Shown: positions 34,796-43,476 of the stretch, piece by piece
Position numbering within the stretch: position 1 is the stretch's first letter
How the letters are laid out: the number at the start of each line of letters is the position of its first letter
NCBI GenBank assembly: GCA_963715745.1
Contig: OY970271.1
Span: 3,472,001 to 3,536,000 of the forward strand
Origin: CAWGJF01 sp963715745
GTDB taxonomy: Bacteria; Bacteroidota; Ignavibacteria; Ignavibacteriales; Ignavibacteriaceae
DNA: 64,000 nucleotides
Reading direction: 5' to 3'
Notes under the pieces: generated by a model
The model's input: the letters and a program-made list of their open reading frames with translations, nothing else
Database searches by the model: none
What the model was told of the DNA's origin: nothing
Translations under genes and position numbers: made by a program

Positions 34796-35722
34796 ATGAA
34801 CAGCATCGAAGTAAATAATCTTACAAAAAAATTCGGCAGTTTCACTTCTGTCGATAGTGTATCATTTAATGTTGAGAAAGGTGAAGTGTTTGGTTTTCTT
34901 GGAGCGAATGGTGCCGGAAAATCTACAACGATAAGAATGCTTTGCGGAATTCTGGCACCAACGTCCGGTGATGCATTAGTCGGAGGTTACAGTGTTATGA
35001 AACAGCCCGACAAAGTAAAAAATAATATTGGCTATATGTCGCAAAGATTTTCTCTCTACAATGATCTTACAGTAATTGAAAATATTAATTTTTTCGGTGG
35101 TGTTTATGGATTGGACGGGAAAGAGTTTACTGAAAGAAAAAACTGGGTTTTAGAAATTGCAAACTTAAAAGGGAAAGAAAACTTAATGACCGCTTCTCTG
35201 CCCGGTGGGATTAAACAAAGACTCGCACTCGGGACTGCTGTAATCCACAAACCCGAAATTGTTTTTCTTGATGAACCAACCAGCGGCGTTGATCCTATTT
35301 CACGCAGAAACTTCTGGGAATTGATAAACGATCTGTCCAATGAAGGCACAACGGTTTTTGTAACAACACATTATCTCGAAGAAGCTGAATACTGCAACAA
35401 TATTATTCTGATTAATGCTGGAAAAATAACCGCTGAAGGAAGTTCAGAAGAATTAAAAAAGAACTACATTAAAAATCCGATTTTTGAAATTGAATGCAAC
35501 AGAGTTGTTGATGCAATGAATCTGCTTTCAACCCAAAGTTTTGTTGATGAGACTTCAATATTCGGGAATAACCTTCACCTTCTTGTAAATGAAAAATTCA
35601 AAGATCAGACTCAGATTACTTCTGTACTCTCAGAAAATAAAATTGAAGTGAAAAGTATGGATAAAATAATTCCAACACTTGAAGATGTTTTCATCCATCT
35701 TCTTGAAAAAGAAAGTAAGTAA
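34796..35722 (+). CDS. ABC transporter ATPase (YbhF-like, second half)
   Basis: The 308-residue ATPase has Walker A GANGAGKSTT, Walker B EIVFLDEPTSGVDP and a normal H-loop in VTTHYLEEAEYC. Its signature motif is SLPGGIKQRLALG, where Ser is replaced by Pro. Together with the first ATPase (normal LSGGM signature, no H-loop His) this gives one complete and one degenerate ATP site in a heterodimer. The stop codon directly abuts the next gene's ATG. Confidence 0.92.
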   Translation: MNSIEVNNLTKKFGSFTSVDSVSFNVEKGEVFGFLGANGAGKSTTIRMLCGILAPTSGDALVGGYSVMKQPDKVKNNIGYMSQRFSLYNDLTVIENINFFGGVYGLDGKEFTERKNWVLEIANLKGKENLMTASLPGGIKQRLALGTAVIHKPEIVFLDEPTSGVDPISRRNFWELINDLSNEGTTVFVTTHYLEEAEYCNNIILINAGKITAEGSSEELKKNYIKNPIFEIECNRVVDAMNLLSTQSFVDETSIFGNNLHLLVNEKFKDQTQITSVLSENKIEVKSMDKIIPTLEDVFIHLLEKESK

Positions 35723-36853
35723 ATGATACGCAGAATCATTGCTTTATCAATTAAAGAATTCAGGCAGTTGAGCAGAGATGTGCGAATGCTTTTTGTGCTA
35801 TTTGCCTTTCCAATTATTTTGCTTGGAATTTTTGGTTATGCAATCACCTTCGATGTTCACCATATAAAATTAGTTGTTTACGACCAGGAAAAATCAGAGT
35901 TGAGCAGAGAATTTATAAACAGCTTAACCAGCTCGGAATATTTTGATGTTGTTGGATATATAAATAATGAAAGCCAAATCAGGAATATTTTAGATGAAAA
36001 TGAAGCACAGTGCGTTATTGTTTTTCCTGATGATATGTCGCGCAAACTTTATTCCGGTGAAGATGTAAAAATTCAAATTCTGGTTGATGGAGTAAATGCC
36101 AATTCGGCATCGATAATAATTAATTATATAAATTCAGCTACAAATACTTTTTCACAAAAGTTTATCAAAGAAGCTTTAGCTATAAACGGGGTTAAACCTT
36201 ATGTGCCAATCGATCCACAGCCGGTTTTTTGGTTTAATCCAGAACTGAACTCGACTTATTTTCTACTTCCCGGCTTAATTGCATTTATATTAATTATTAC
36301 AGCCGTTGTTTCAATTGCTCTTTCAATCGTTCGAGAAAAAGAAAGAGGAACAATTGAACAGATAAATGTCTCGCACATTTCATATTTAGAATTGTTGATC
36401 GGGAAAACTCTCCCCTATACTTTGATTGCGTTGTTAATTTCTTCACTTGTTCTAACGGCAGGACACATTCTTTTCGGCATAACTGTTAAAGGTGATTACT
36501 TTCTGCTTTTTATAACAACTTTGGTTTTCCTTTTTGCAGCCTTGAACCTTGGAATTTTTGTTTCAACAATTTCCGATTCACAGCAGGTTGCTTTCCAGAT
36601 TGCTACATTAGTTTCAATGCTTCCGGCTGTAATTCTTTCCGGTTTCGTTTTTCCGATTGAAAGCATGCCGGCATTTATCCAGGTTTTAACAAACATTACG
36701 CCTGCAAAATTTTATATAGTGATCCTTCGTGATATAATTTTGAAAGGAGTTGGAATTGAAGCATTCTGGGACCAGATAATCTACCTGCTGATTTTTGCTT
36801 TCACGTTTTTAACACTTTCATCAATTATTGGAAGAAAGACAAGAGCAATTTAA
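35723..36853 (+). CDS. ABC-2 type permease (YbhS-like)
   Basis: This 376-residue permease has an N-terminal helix (FVLFAFPIILLGIFGYAI, about 25-42), a ~150-residue periplasmic loop with AITFDVHHIKLVVYD, and five C-terminal helices. SIVREKERGTIEQINVSHISYLELLIGKTLPY (about 205-235) is the ABC-2 coupling region. The layout matches YbhS/YbhR exporters. It starts immediately after the ATPase gene. The substrate is not given by the sequence; YbhFSR-type pumps export drugs and cations. Confidence 0.9.
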   Translation: MIRRIIALSIKEFRQLSRDVRMLFVLFAFPIILLGIFGYAITFDVHHIKLVVYDQEKSELSREFINSLTSSEYFDVVGYINNESQIRNILDENEAQCVIVFPDDMSRKLYSGEDVKIQILVDGVNANSASIIINYINSATNTFSQKFIKEALAINGVKPYVPIDPQPVFWFNPELNSTYFLLPGLIAFILIITAVVSIALSIVREKERGTIEQINVSHISYLELLIGKTLPYTLIALLISSLVLTAGHILFGITVKGDYFLLFITTLVFLFAALNLGIFVSTISDSQQVAFQIATLVSMLPAVILSGFVFPIESMPAFIQVLTNITPAKFYIVILRDIILKGVGIEAFWDQIIYLLIFAFTFLTLSSIIGRKTRAI

Positions 36854-36867
36854 ACAAAGTGAAATGA

Positions 36868-37998
36868 ATGAAAACAATTAAACATATAATCATAAAAGAA
36901 TTTCTTCAAATTAAGAGAGATAAAAAATTATTCAGAATAGTTTTTATTGCACCCATCCTGCAGCTTTTGTTTCTTGGGTATGCTGCAAATCTTGATCTGA
37001 ACAATATTAAGGTTTCAGTTTTTGACCATGATAAAAGTGTAACTAGCCGGAATCTTGTTGAATCATTTGAAAGTTCGGGTTACTTCACGGTCTATTCTTA
37101 TTCACAAAACTACGACCAGGTTAATGAAGAAATTAACAAGGGTGAAATTCTGTTAGCCATAATTATACCTGATGATTTTGAAAAAAACATAGGTAGAATC
37201 GAAACCGCTCCACTCCAATTAATTTTTGATGGATCTGACGGGAATAAAACATCGATTGCTCTTGGTTATGTTCAGGGTGTTATTTCAAAATTCTCAAAAG
37301 AAATTATTTTAAATGCTGCAGATAAATCAGGAAGAAAAATTTCTGTAGCCGGATCTTTGCAGCCTGAAATAAGAGTGTGGTACAACCCTGAACTGAAAAC
37401 AAGAAATTTTATGGTGCCGAGTATTGCCGGATTGATTCTGCTTGTAATCACTACAATCTTAATGGCAATGGCCATCGTAAAAGAAAGAGAGATCGGGACA
37501 CTCGAACAAATAATCGTTACACCGATAAAACCTTATCAATTAATAATCGGCAAGTTAATCCCGTTTGTTATTTTTGCTTTTATAGATATTTTGCTGGTTA
37601 ATGCCGTTATGGTTTTCTGGTTCGGAATTCCAATAAAAGGAAGTTTTATTTTCCTGTTGTTTGCTTCTTCTCTCTTCGTCCTTTCAACACTTGGGCTCGG
37701 ACTTTTCATTTCAACAATTTCAAAAACGCAGCAGCAGGCAATGATGATTGCTCAATTCGGGCTACTACTTCCGATGATTTACCTTTCGGGTTTTGCATTC
37801 CCTATAGAAAGTATGCCTCAATGGATTCAATATATCACTTATCTAATTCCATTAAGATATTTTATTACGATATTACGGGATATTGTTTTAAAAGGTTCGG
37901 GATTTATGCAATTAATTCCTGAAACTATTATACTCTTTTTAATGGGCGTTAGTATATTGTTTTTCAGTTCATTAAGATTTAAGAAACGGCTTGAGTAA
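36868..37998 (+). CDS. ABC-2 type permease (YbhR-like)
   Basis: A 376-residue paralogue of the preceding permease with the same topology: helix at 26-43 (VFIAPILQLLFLGYAANLD), periplasmic domain, then AIVKEREIGTLEQIIVTPIKPYQLIIGKLIPF (about 205-236) and further helices. The two permeases are expected to pair as a heterodimer with the two ATPases, the adaptor and TolC. It is the last gene of the pump, followed after nine bases by the cyclase gene. Confidence 0.9.
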   Translation: MKTIKHIIIKEFLQIKRDKKLFRIVFIAPILQLLFLGYAANLDLNNIKVSVFDHDKSVTSRNLVESFESSGYFTVYSYSQNYDQVNEEINKGEILLAIIIPDDFEKNIGRIETAPLQLIFDGSDGNKTSIALGYVQGVISKFSKEIILNAADKSGRKISVAGSLQPEIRVWYNPELKTRNFMVPSIAGLILLVITTILMAMAIVKEREIGTLEQIIVTPIKPYQLIIGKLIPFVIFAFIDILLVNAVMVFWFGIPIKGSFIFLLFASSLFVLSTLGLGLFISTISKTQQQAMMIAQFGLLLPMIYLSGFAFPIESMPQWIQYITYLIPLRYFITILRDIVLKGSGFMQLIPETIILFLMGVSILFFSSLRFKKRLE

Positions 37999-38007
37999 AA
38001 TACCAAA

Positions 38008-39312
38008 ATGCATAATATTCACTCGCATACAATTAAAGTAGAAGAAGCTTTTGAAGAGCTTATCTTTAAAGATAAGCTGCGGGGCGAACGAATAAAAGAA
38101 TTTTTAATCGCCGGAATTCTCACTATTGTTCTTGTTGCTTCTTTAATAGATTCTTTTGTTCTCCGATCAGTAGAAAAAAATCTTGGAACGACTTTCCAGT
38201 GGTTTATCCTTATCGTTGCTGCATTCATTATCAGATCAATACTTGTTCAAAAACTACAGAGCAAACGAAAAAAAATGGGTATTGCCAGGTACAACGTTTT
38301 TTCATACATGAATGTTTTTTTTGAATCAAGCATTCCAACAGTTTTGATTATAGTTTTCGGGCTCGTTTTCAATCCTTCAATTTCTTTAATAAGTCCTGTT
38401 GTGTTTCTTTACTTTGTTTTTTTAGTTCTGCCTATCTTTGAACTCGACTACAAGCTTTGTTTGTTAGCAGGTGTAACAATTTCAGTAGAGTATTTAGTAC
38501 TTGCCTACTTTTTTAAAGATTCAACTATCCACACCGGTGATTTTGCAATTCTCAATACAATTTATATTTATGGAGCAAAAGCAGCTTTATTATTTATGGT
38601 AAGTGTAGTTTGTGGAATAATTGCTGAAAGGATCAAAAGAAATTTCATTAAGTCTTATCAGGCTCTTGCAGAAAGAGAAGAATTGAAAAGGATTTTTGGT
38701 CAACAGGTTTCAAAAGAAATTGTTGATGAGTTTATTGAAAATAAAATGTCGATTGAAAGCAGGACAAGAGAAGCCTGTATAATGTTTCTGGATATAAGAG
38801 ATTTTTCAAAATACAGTGAAGGCAAAACTCCTTTGGAAATCAACAATTACCAAAACCAGGTGCTGGGGTTTATGATCGATATTGTAAACAAGCATGGCGG
38901 AATTGTAAACCAGATTCTGGGTGACGGATTTATGGCAACATTCGGCGCACCTATTCAAAAAGGTAATTTCTGCCAGGATGCTTACAATGCTGCAATTGAA
39001 ATTCATACTTCACTTATTGAGAAGAATGAGTCAAAACAAATTCCAAACACAAAAATCGGCATTGGTATTCATTCCGGTGAAGTAATTACAGGAAACGTAG
39101 GAACTTCGGAAAGAAAGCAGTATTCAGTAATCGGAGGAACTGTCATTCTTGCTTCACGTATTGAGCAGTTAAATAAAGAATTTAATTCATCAATCCTTAT
39201 CTCTGATGATGCTGTTAATAAAATAAATTTTGATGGGCTAAAGCCGGTATCTCTTGGCAAAGTGAATGTAAAAGGTTTTGACGAACCAATATTTGTTCAT
39301 AAAATTATTTAA
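38008..39312 (+). CDS. Membrane-bound class III adenylate/guanylate cyclase
   Basis: The 434-residue protein has about six helices in its first 210 residues, then a linker (LAEREELKRIFGQQVSKEIVDEF) and a class III nucleotidyl cyclase domain. The two metal-binding aspartates are in FLDIRDFSKY (about 263) and LGDGFMATFG (about 306). The end of the domain has GIGIHSGEVITGNVGTSERKQYSVIG. It would make cAMP or cGMP in response to a membrane signal. Only nine bases separate it from the exporter, so it may share transcription. Substrate choice (ATP or GTP) is not called. Confidence 0.88.
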   Translation: MHNIHSHTIKVEEAFEELIFKDKLRGERIKEFLIAGILTIVLVASLIDSFVLRSVEKNLGTTFQWFILIVAAFIIRSILVQKLQSKRKKMGIARYNVFSYMNVFFESSIPTVLIIVFGLVFNPSISLISPVVFLYFVFLVLPIFELDYKLCLLAGVTISVEYLVLAYFFKDSTIHTGDFAILNTIYIYGAKAALLFMVSVVCGIIAERIKRNFIKSYQALAEREELKRIFGQQVSKEIVDEFIENKMSIESRTREACIMFLDIRDFSKYSEGKTPLEINNYQNQVLGFMIDIVNKHGGIVNQILGDGFMATFGAPIQKGNFCQDAYNAAIEIHTSLIEKNESKQIPNTKIGIGIHSGEVITGNVGTSERKQYSVIGGTVILASRIEQLNKEFNSSILISDDAVNKINFDGLKPVSLGKVNVKGFDEPIFVHKII

Positions 39313-39342
39313 GCTGATTTTATAATAAATTGGGGCAACTTA

Positions 39343-39801
39343 ATGGCAAGAATAAAAATTGAACTTCCTGAAAAATTTATTTTTAAAACCATAATGCCTG
39401 TCCGTGTTTATGATGTAAATTATGCAGGACATTTAAGCAATGACAGGGTTCTCTCAATTTGTCACGATGCACGGGTTCAGTTTTTAAATTCATTGGGATA
39501 CTCAGAGCTTGATACTGAAGGTGCAGGAATAATTATGAACGATGCGGCAATTCAATATAAGACCGAAGGATTTGTTGGAGACGAATTATTAATTGAATTA
39601 AATGTTACTGATTTTACAAAAGTCGGCTGTGATTTCGTTTATAAAATCAGCAATAACAAAACGGCTAAAGTAATTGCACTTGCAAAAACCGGCATTGTGT
39701 TTTTCGATTTTAAAAATAAAAAGCTTCTCCCAGCCCCGGCAAATTTCAAAGAAAAAGTTGTTCAAGAAACTCCTTTGGAGAAAGCCTCCGTTGATAGATA
39801 A
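39343..39801 (+). CDS. 4HBT/YbgC-like acyl-CoA thioesterase
   Basis: A 152-residue hotdog-fold protein. VYDVNYAGHLSNDRVLSICHDAR (about 23-45) is the family motif with the catalytic Asp in D-x-N-x-x-GH. YKTEGFVGDELLIELNVTDFTKVGCDFVYKI is the central beta sheet. It probably hydrolyses an acyl-CoA. Its end overlaps the AEC transporter by 11 bases. Confidence 0.85.
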   Translation: MARIKIELPEKFIFKTIMPVRVYDVNYAGHLSNDRVLSICHDARVQFLNSLGYSELDTEGAGIIMNDAAIQYKTEGFVGDELLIELNVTDFTKVGCDFVYKISNNKTAKVIALAKTGIVFFDFKNKKLLPAPANFKEKVVQETPLEKASVDR

Positions 39802-40738
39802 TATTATTTTTACCGGAAATGTTGTTGCGCCTGTATTCCTGCTTGTTGCGCTCGGTTTCTTAGTCCGCCAATTGAATATTATAAATGAAAACTTCGTTGA
39901 TATTACGTCCAAATTTGTTTTTTCTGTTTCGCTCCCAGCACTTGTTTTTCTTAACATTTGCGATATTGATTTAACGCGTGCTATCGATGTGAAGCAGATA
40001 AGTTATATTCTGATTGGTACATTATTAAGCTTTTTTATTATCTGGATTTTATCAGTTCCATTCATCAAAGAAGGAAAAAATTTAAGTGTATTTGTTCAGG
40101 GGGCATTCAGAAGCAATTTTGCAATAGTTGGGTTTGCTGTAATTTCAAAACTGTTTGGCAATTCAGCTCTCGGGAAAGCTTCATTGATTCTTGCATTCGT
40201 TCTGCCATTATATAATATTCTAGCTGTAGTTATCCTCACAGTACCAATGCGTCACGAGAAAAAGATGAACTATAAAAGCACATTTAAAGAAATTTTATTC
40301 AACCCGCTTATTGTTGCTGTTATCGTCGCTCTTCCGTTTTCATATTTCAAAATTAAAATCCCGGGTATGATTGCACAAACCGGTGGTTTTCTTTCTGACA
40401 TTGCATTGCCTCTTGCACTTGTTGGAATTGGTGGTTCGTTAAATTTTGCTAATCTTAAAAAAGCATCAGGACTCGCTTTCACTTCTTCAGCAATAAAAAT
40501 AATTTTACTGCCAGTTATCCTCACATTCGGGGCTTATGAAATTGGTTACACAGGAATTGAGCTGGGAATAATGTTTATTTTATTTGCATGTCCTACAGCA
40601 ATTGTGAGTTTTATAATGGCTGAAGCGATGGGAGCAAACAGCAAGCTTGCAGGAAATATTGTTCTCGTAAGCACAATCGGTTCAGTCTTTACAATTGCCG
40701 CAGGAATTGTTATTCTTAAGGGATTTTCTCTCATTTAA
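39791..40738 (+). CDS. AEC (auxin efflux carrier) family transporter
   Basis: A 315-residue membrane protein with about ten helices: NVVAPVFLLVALGFLVRQLN, FVFSVSLPALVFLNI, FVQGAFRSNFAIVGFAV and FLSDIALPLALVGIGGSL are characteristic of the AEC family (bile-acid/auxin-transporter fold). The true start is TTG, supported by GGAG nine bases upstream; longer upstream frames run over the thioesterase gene in another frame. Known members export small organic acids or amino acids; the substrate here is unknown. Confidence 0.85.
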   Translation: MIDNIIFTGNVVAPVFLLVALGFLVRQLNIINENFVDITSKFVFSVSLPALVFLNICDIDLTRAIDVKQISYILIGTLLSFFIIWILSVPFIKEGKNLSVFVQGAFRSNFAIVGFAVISKLFGNSALGKASLILAFVLPLYNILAVVILTVPMRHEKKMNYKSTFKEILFNPLIVAVIVALPFSYFKIKIPGMIAQTGGFLSDIALPLALVGIGGSLNFANLKKASGLAFTSSAIKIILLPVILTFGAYEIGYTGIELGIMFILFACPTAIVSFIMAEAMGANSKLAGNIVLVSTIGSVFTIAAGIVILKGFSLI

Positions 40739-40765
40739 ATTAATTTTAAATATTTTCACTTAATA

Positions 40766-40924
40766 ATGGCTTTATCAAACAAGTTTACTTTTGGAATAGT
40801 TATAGGCATTGCAATCGGTGCAGGTATTGGTGCATCTATGTCACAGATGGGTTTGGGAATCGGGCTTGGTGTTGTGATTGGAATTTTACTTGGATTAATC
40901 TGGAGTTCACAAAGGAAAAAATAA
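40766..40924 (+). CDS. Small glycine-zipper membrane protein, 52 aa
   Basis: The 52-residue frame MALSNKFTFGIVIGIAIGAG... is almost wholly hydrophobic with regular Gly spacing (GIVIGIAIGAGIGA, then GLGIGLGVVIGILLG), i.e. two helices of glycine-zipper type joined by MSQM. The end is basic (SSQRKK). It stops two bases before the ATG of the DinB-like gene, which makes coupling likely. No family assigned; such short proteins can pack tightly in membranes or act as toxins or scaffolds. Confidence 0.6.
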   Translation: MALSNKFTFGIVIGIAIGAGIGASMSQMGLGIGLGVVIGILLGLIWSSQRKK

Positions 40925-40926
40925 TT

Positions 40927-41397
40927 ATGAATGATATAATAAGAGAACATATAGTAAAAGCTTTAACCGGCGGAAATGCTTTTGTTCCGTACAAAGAAGC
41001 ATTAAAAAATATTGATCCGAAGAAAAGAGACAAAAAAGCAAATGAATATACTCACTCGGTTTGGGAAGAACTCGAGCATATGCGGATTGCTCAGGATGAT
41101 ATAATTAATTACATGCTTGATGCGGAATGGAAATCACCCGAATGGCCAAAAGAATACTGGCCAAATAAAAAAGAAAATATTTCCGAATCTGAATGGAAGA
41201 ATGCGATGAACGGTTTTCTATCTGGTCTCGATAAAGCAATTGAAATTACAAATGATGAAAGCATAGATCTGCTTTCAATAATTCCTCACACAAAAGAACA
41301 TACTTATTTAAGAGAAATTTTGCTGATCATTGAACATAATGCTTATCACATCGGGAAAATTCTGGATATCAGAAAATCACTTGATGACTGGAAATAA
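40927..41397 (+). CDS. DinB-like metal-binding four-helix protein
   Basis: A 156-residue helical protein with the DinB pattern: HSVWEELEHMRIAQDDIINYML (about 43-64) and IEHNAYHIGKILDIRKSL (about 138-155). Histidines in the first helix and the HNAYH pair in the last are the expected metal ligands. Members are often thiol S-transferases (bacillithiol or mycothiol type); a link with the bacilliredoxin earlier in the window is possible. It follows the glycine-zipper gene by two bases. Confidence 0.8.
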   Translation: MNDIIREHIVKALTGGNAFVPYKEALKNIDPKKRDKKANEYTHSVWEELEHMRIAQDDIINYMLDAEWKSPEWPKEYWPNKKENISESEWKNAMNGFLSGLDKAIEITNDESIDLLSIIPHTKEHTYLREILLIIEHNAYHIGKILDIRKSLDDWK

Positions 41398-41414
41398 AAT
41401 ACGGAGAGATTTAA

Positions 41415-41954
41415 TTGGCAAGTAAAATTAGCGACGACTCAGTCTTAAAAAGCACCGGCAAAACATGGAAAGAATGGTTTGTAATTCTTAACAAAGCCGG
41501 GGCAAAGAAAATGACGCACAAGGAGATTGCCCAATGGCTGAAGGACAATCATATAAAAAGTGGTTGGTGGTCTCAAATGATTACTGTTCAATATGAACAG
41601 AATGTTAAAGGAAGAAAAAAGTACGAGAAACCGGAAGGCTATCAAATCAGTAAGAGTCTGACCCTGGCATTTCCTGTTTCAAAAGTTTATTCCGCAGTTA
41701 GTAGTTTGAGCAGCAGAAATAAATGGTTAAAAGATTTTGACTTTAAAGTAACCACAGCAAATAAAAATAAAGCAATCAGGGGAAAATTAACTGACAGTAA
41801 AACCAATATTGAGTTTCAGTTCTACCCAAAAGATAAAAACAAAACTCAACTTGTAGTTCAGCAAAGTAAAATTGCAACATCAAATCAGGCGGAAAAAATG
41901 AAAAAATATTGGGGAAAAAATTTTTCAAATCTTAAATCATTCTTAGAGAAATAA
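41415..41954 (+). CDS. DUF4287 plus SRPBCC-like protein
   Basis: The 179-residue protein has an N-terminal DUF4287-type segment, GKTWKEWFVILNKAGAKKMTHKEIAQWL then SGWWSQMITVQYEQ (about 14-62), and a C-terminal SRPBCC/START-like domain (KSLTLAFPVSKVYSAVSSLSSRNKW.., about 80-179). Such pairs occur in proteins of unknown function. The TTG start has GGAG ten bases upstream. It lies directly after the DinB-like gene in a unit of small stress-type proteins. Confidence 0.75.
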   Translation: MASKISDDSVLKSTGKTWKEWFVILNKAGAKKMTHKEIAQWLKDNHIKSGWWSQMITVQYEQNVKGRKKYEKPEGYQISKSLTLAFPVSKVYSAVSSLSSRNKWLKDFDFKVTTANKNKAIRGKLTDSKTNIEFQFYPKDKNKTQLVVQQSKIATSNQAEKMKKYWGKNFSNLKSFLEK

Positions 41955-41959
41955 AAATT

Positions 41960-42269
41960 ATGAAAGTTTTGATAGATATCAGTGTCATCCCTATGGGAGT
42001 TGGAATTTCAGTTTCAGAATATGTAGCCGAATGCCAAAAGGTTTTTAAAAGAATCCGGATTGACATATACAATGCATGCTTTCGGAACGAACGTTGAAGG
42101 TGAGTGGGATGAAGTGATGGCTGCCGTAAAAAAATGTCACGAAAGAGTTCACAAACTTGGTGCACCACGAATTGCAACCACAATCAGAATAGGAACAAGA
42201 ATAGATCACAATCAATCTCTCGACGACAAAGTAAAAAGCGTTGAAACAAAATTAGGTGGAAATAAGTAG
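41960..42269 (+). pseudogene. MTH1187/YkoF-like thiamine-binding protein, frameshifted
   Basis: The first frame reads MKVLIDISVIPMGVGISVSEYVAECQKVFK, the normal start of the MTH1187 (DUF77) family, and then runs out of frame. The frame one base later continues SGLTYTMHAFGTNVEGEWDEVMAAVKKCHERVH..GAPRIATTIRIGTR, the normal rest of the family. The shift is one extra A in the A run at 42047-42050 (TTTTTAAAAGA). Corrected length would be ~102 residues. The homopolymer makes a base-calling error a serious alternative. Confidence 0.85.
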
Positions 42270-43411
42270 TGCTATTTTCTCCACCACTTATTAGCCCTGA
42301 TCAGCACTGGATACTCTGGGCAATTTTAGTTGTTGCAGCAGCATTCGGTGTGTGGGCAGAAAAAACTAAAATCGGTTCGAAAATTTCTGCTGTTGTAATC
42401 ACTATTCTTTTCACATTTGTTTTATCAAATCTTTCAATTATCCCAACTGATGCACCATCTTATGGAATTGTCTGGTCTTATTTAGTACCTCTCGCTATTC
42501 CCTTACTGCTATTCAAAGCAAATCTCAGAAAAATATTGAAAGAAGCCGGGCCAACATTAATTGCATTTGCATTTGGTGCTATTGGAACAATAATCGGGAC
42601 ACTGATTTCATTTTCAATTATTCCTCTCGGACCTGAAGGATTCAAGCTTGCCGGAATTTTCTGTTCAACTTATATAGGCGGTTCAATGAACTATGTTGCT
42701 TCAGCAGCAGCACTTCAATTAAAAGCCGGCGATCTTTTAACCGCAGGAGTTGCAGCAGACAACCTTGTAATGACTTTATATTTCATCCTGCTTTTTGCAA
42801 TTCCTTCAATCAAGCTGATTCAAAAGCTTATTCCGAAACAAGAAAGGGTTTACAAAAATGATTCTACGGCAGAAGTGAATGAGAATAAAAATTCAATTGA
42901 AGTGCTTGATATTTCCAAAGCGTTGGCAATTGCATTCTCAATTTGTGCGGCAGGATTCTTTATTGAATATATAATTAATGTTGACGGATCAGGAATATTA
43001 ATAATTACAGCATTGATCGTTTTAATTGCTACAATTTTTCATAAGCAGCTTGGATCCATAAATGGCGCCGATAGAATTGGTACTTTTTTAATGCAGATAT
43101 TTTTTGCAGCAATTGGTGCAAGTGCAAACATTCCGGTTGTAATTTCAGTCGGACCAATTCTGTTTGTTTTTGCTGCAATAATTTTGCTTGTCCATCTCAG
43201 TTTTATTTTAATTGCAGGAAAAATCTTTAAGCTTGATATCGCCGAAATTGTAATTGCCTCAAATGCAAATATGGGCGGACCAACAACTGCAGCAGCAATG
43301 GCGGTGGCCAAAAAATGGGAGTCGCTTGTTATTCCTGCAATTTTATGCGGAACTCTTGGTTATGCAATTGCTACATTTATTGGAGTGGGAATTGGGCAAA
43401 TCCTGAAATGA
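42269..43411 (+). CDS. DUF819 family membrane protein
   Basis: This 380-residue polytopic protein matches DUF819 (YjcL-like): AFGVWAEKTKIGSKISAVV, FCSTYIGGSMNYVASAAAL (about 129-147) and ANMGGPTTAAAMAVAKKWE (about 338-356), near-repeated in the two halves. It has about ten helices. The family is thought to be transporters, without a known substrate. The start is GTG, overlapping the previous stop (TAGTG), with AGGTGG as ribosome-binding site. Confidence 0.85.
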   Translation: MLFSPPLISPDQHWILWAILVVAAAFGVWAEKTKIGSKISAVVITILFTFVLSNLSIIPTDAPSYGIVWSYLVPLAIPLLLFKANLRKILKEAGPTLIAFAFGAIGTIIGTLISFSIIPLGPEGFKLAGIFCSTYIGGSMNYVASAAALQLKAGDLLTAGVAADNLVMTLYFILLFAIPSIKLIQKLIPKQERVYKNDSTAEVNENKNSIEVLDISKALAIAFSICAAGFFIEYIINVDGSGILIITALIVLIATIFHKQLGSINGADRIGTFLMQIFFAAIGASANIPVVISVGPILFVFAAIILLVHLSFILIAGKIFKLDIAEIVIASNANMGGPTTAAAMAVAKKWESLVIPAILCGTLGYAIATFIGVGIGQILK

Positions 43412-43476
43412 ATTTTTTTACTGAATAATTTGTTTTAAAAATAAATCAGACTTCAACTAACTATTAAAAAATCAGG

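Noticed and set aside
39674..39790. Longer start for the AEC transporter (ATG at 39674)
   Set aside because: It overlaps the thioesterase gene in another frame and lacks similarity; the TTG at 39791 has a good ribosome-binding site.
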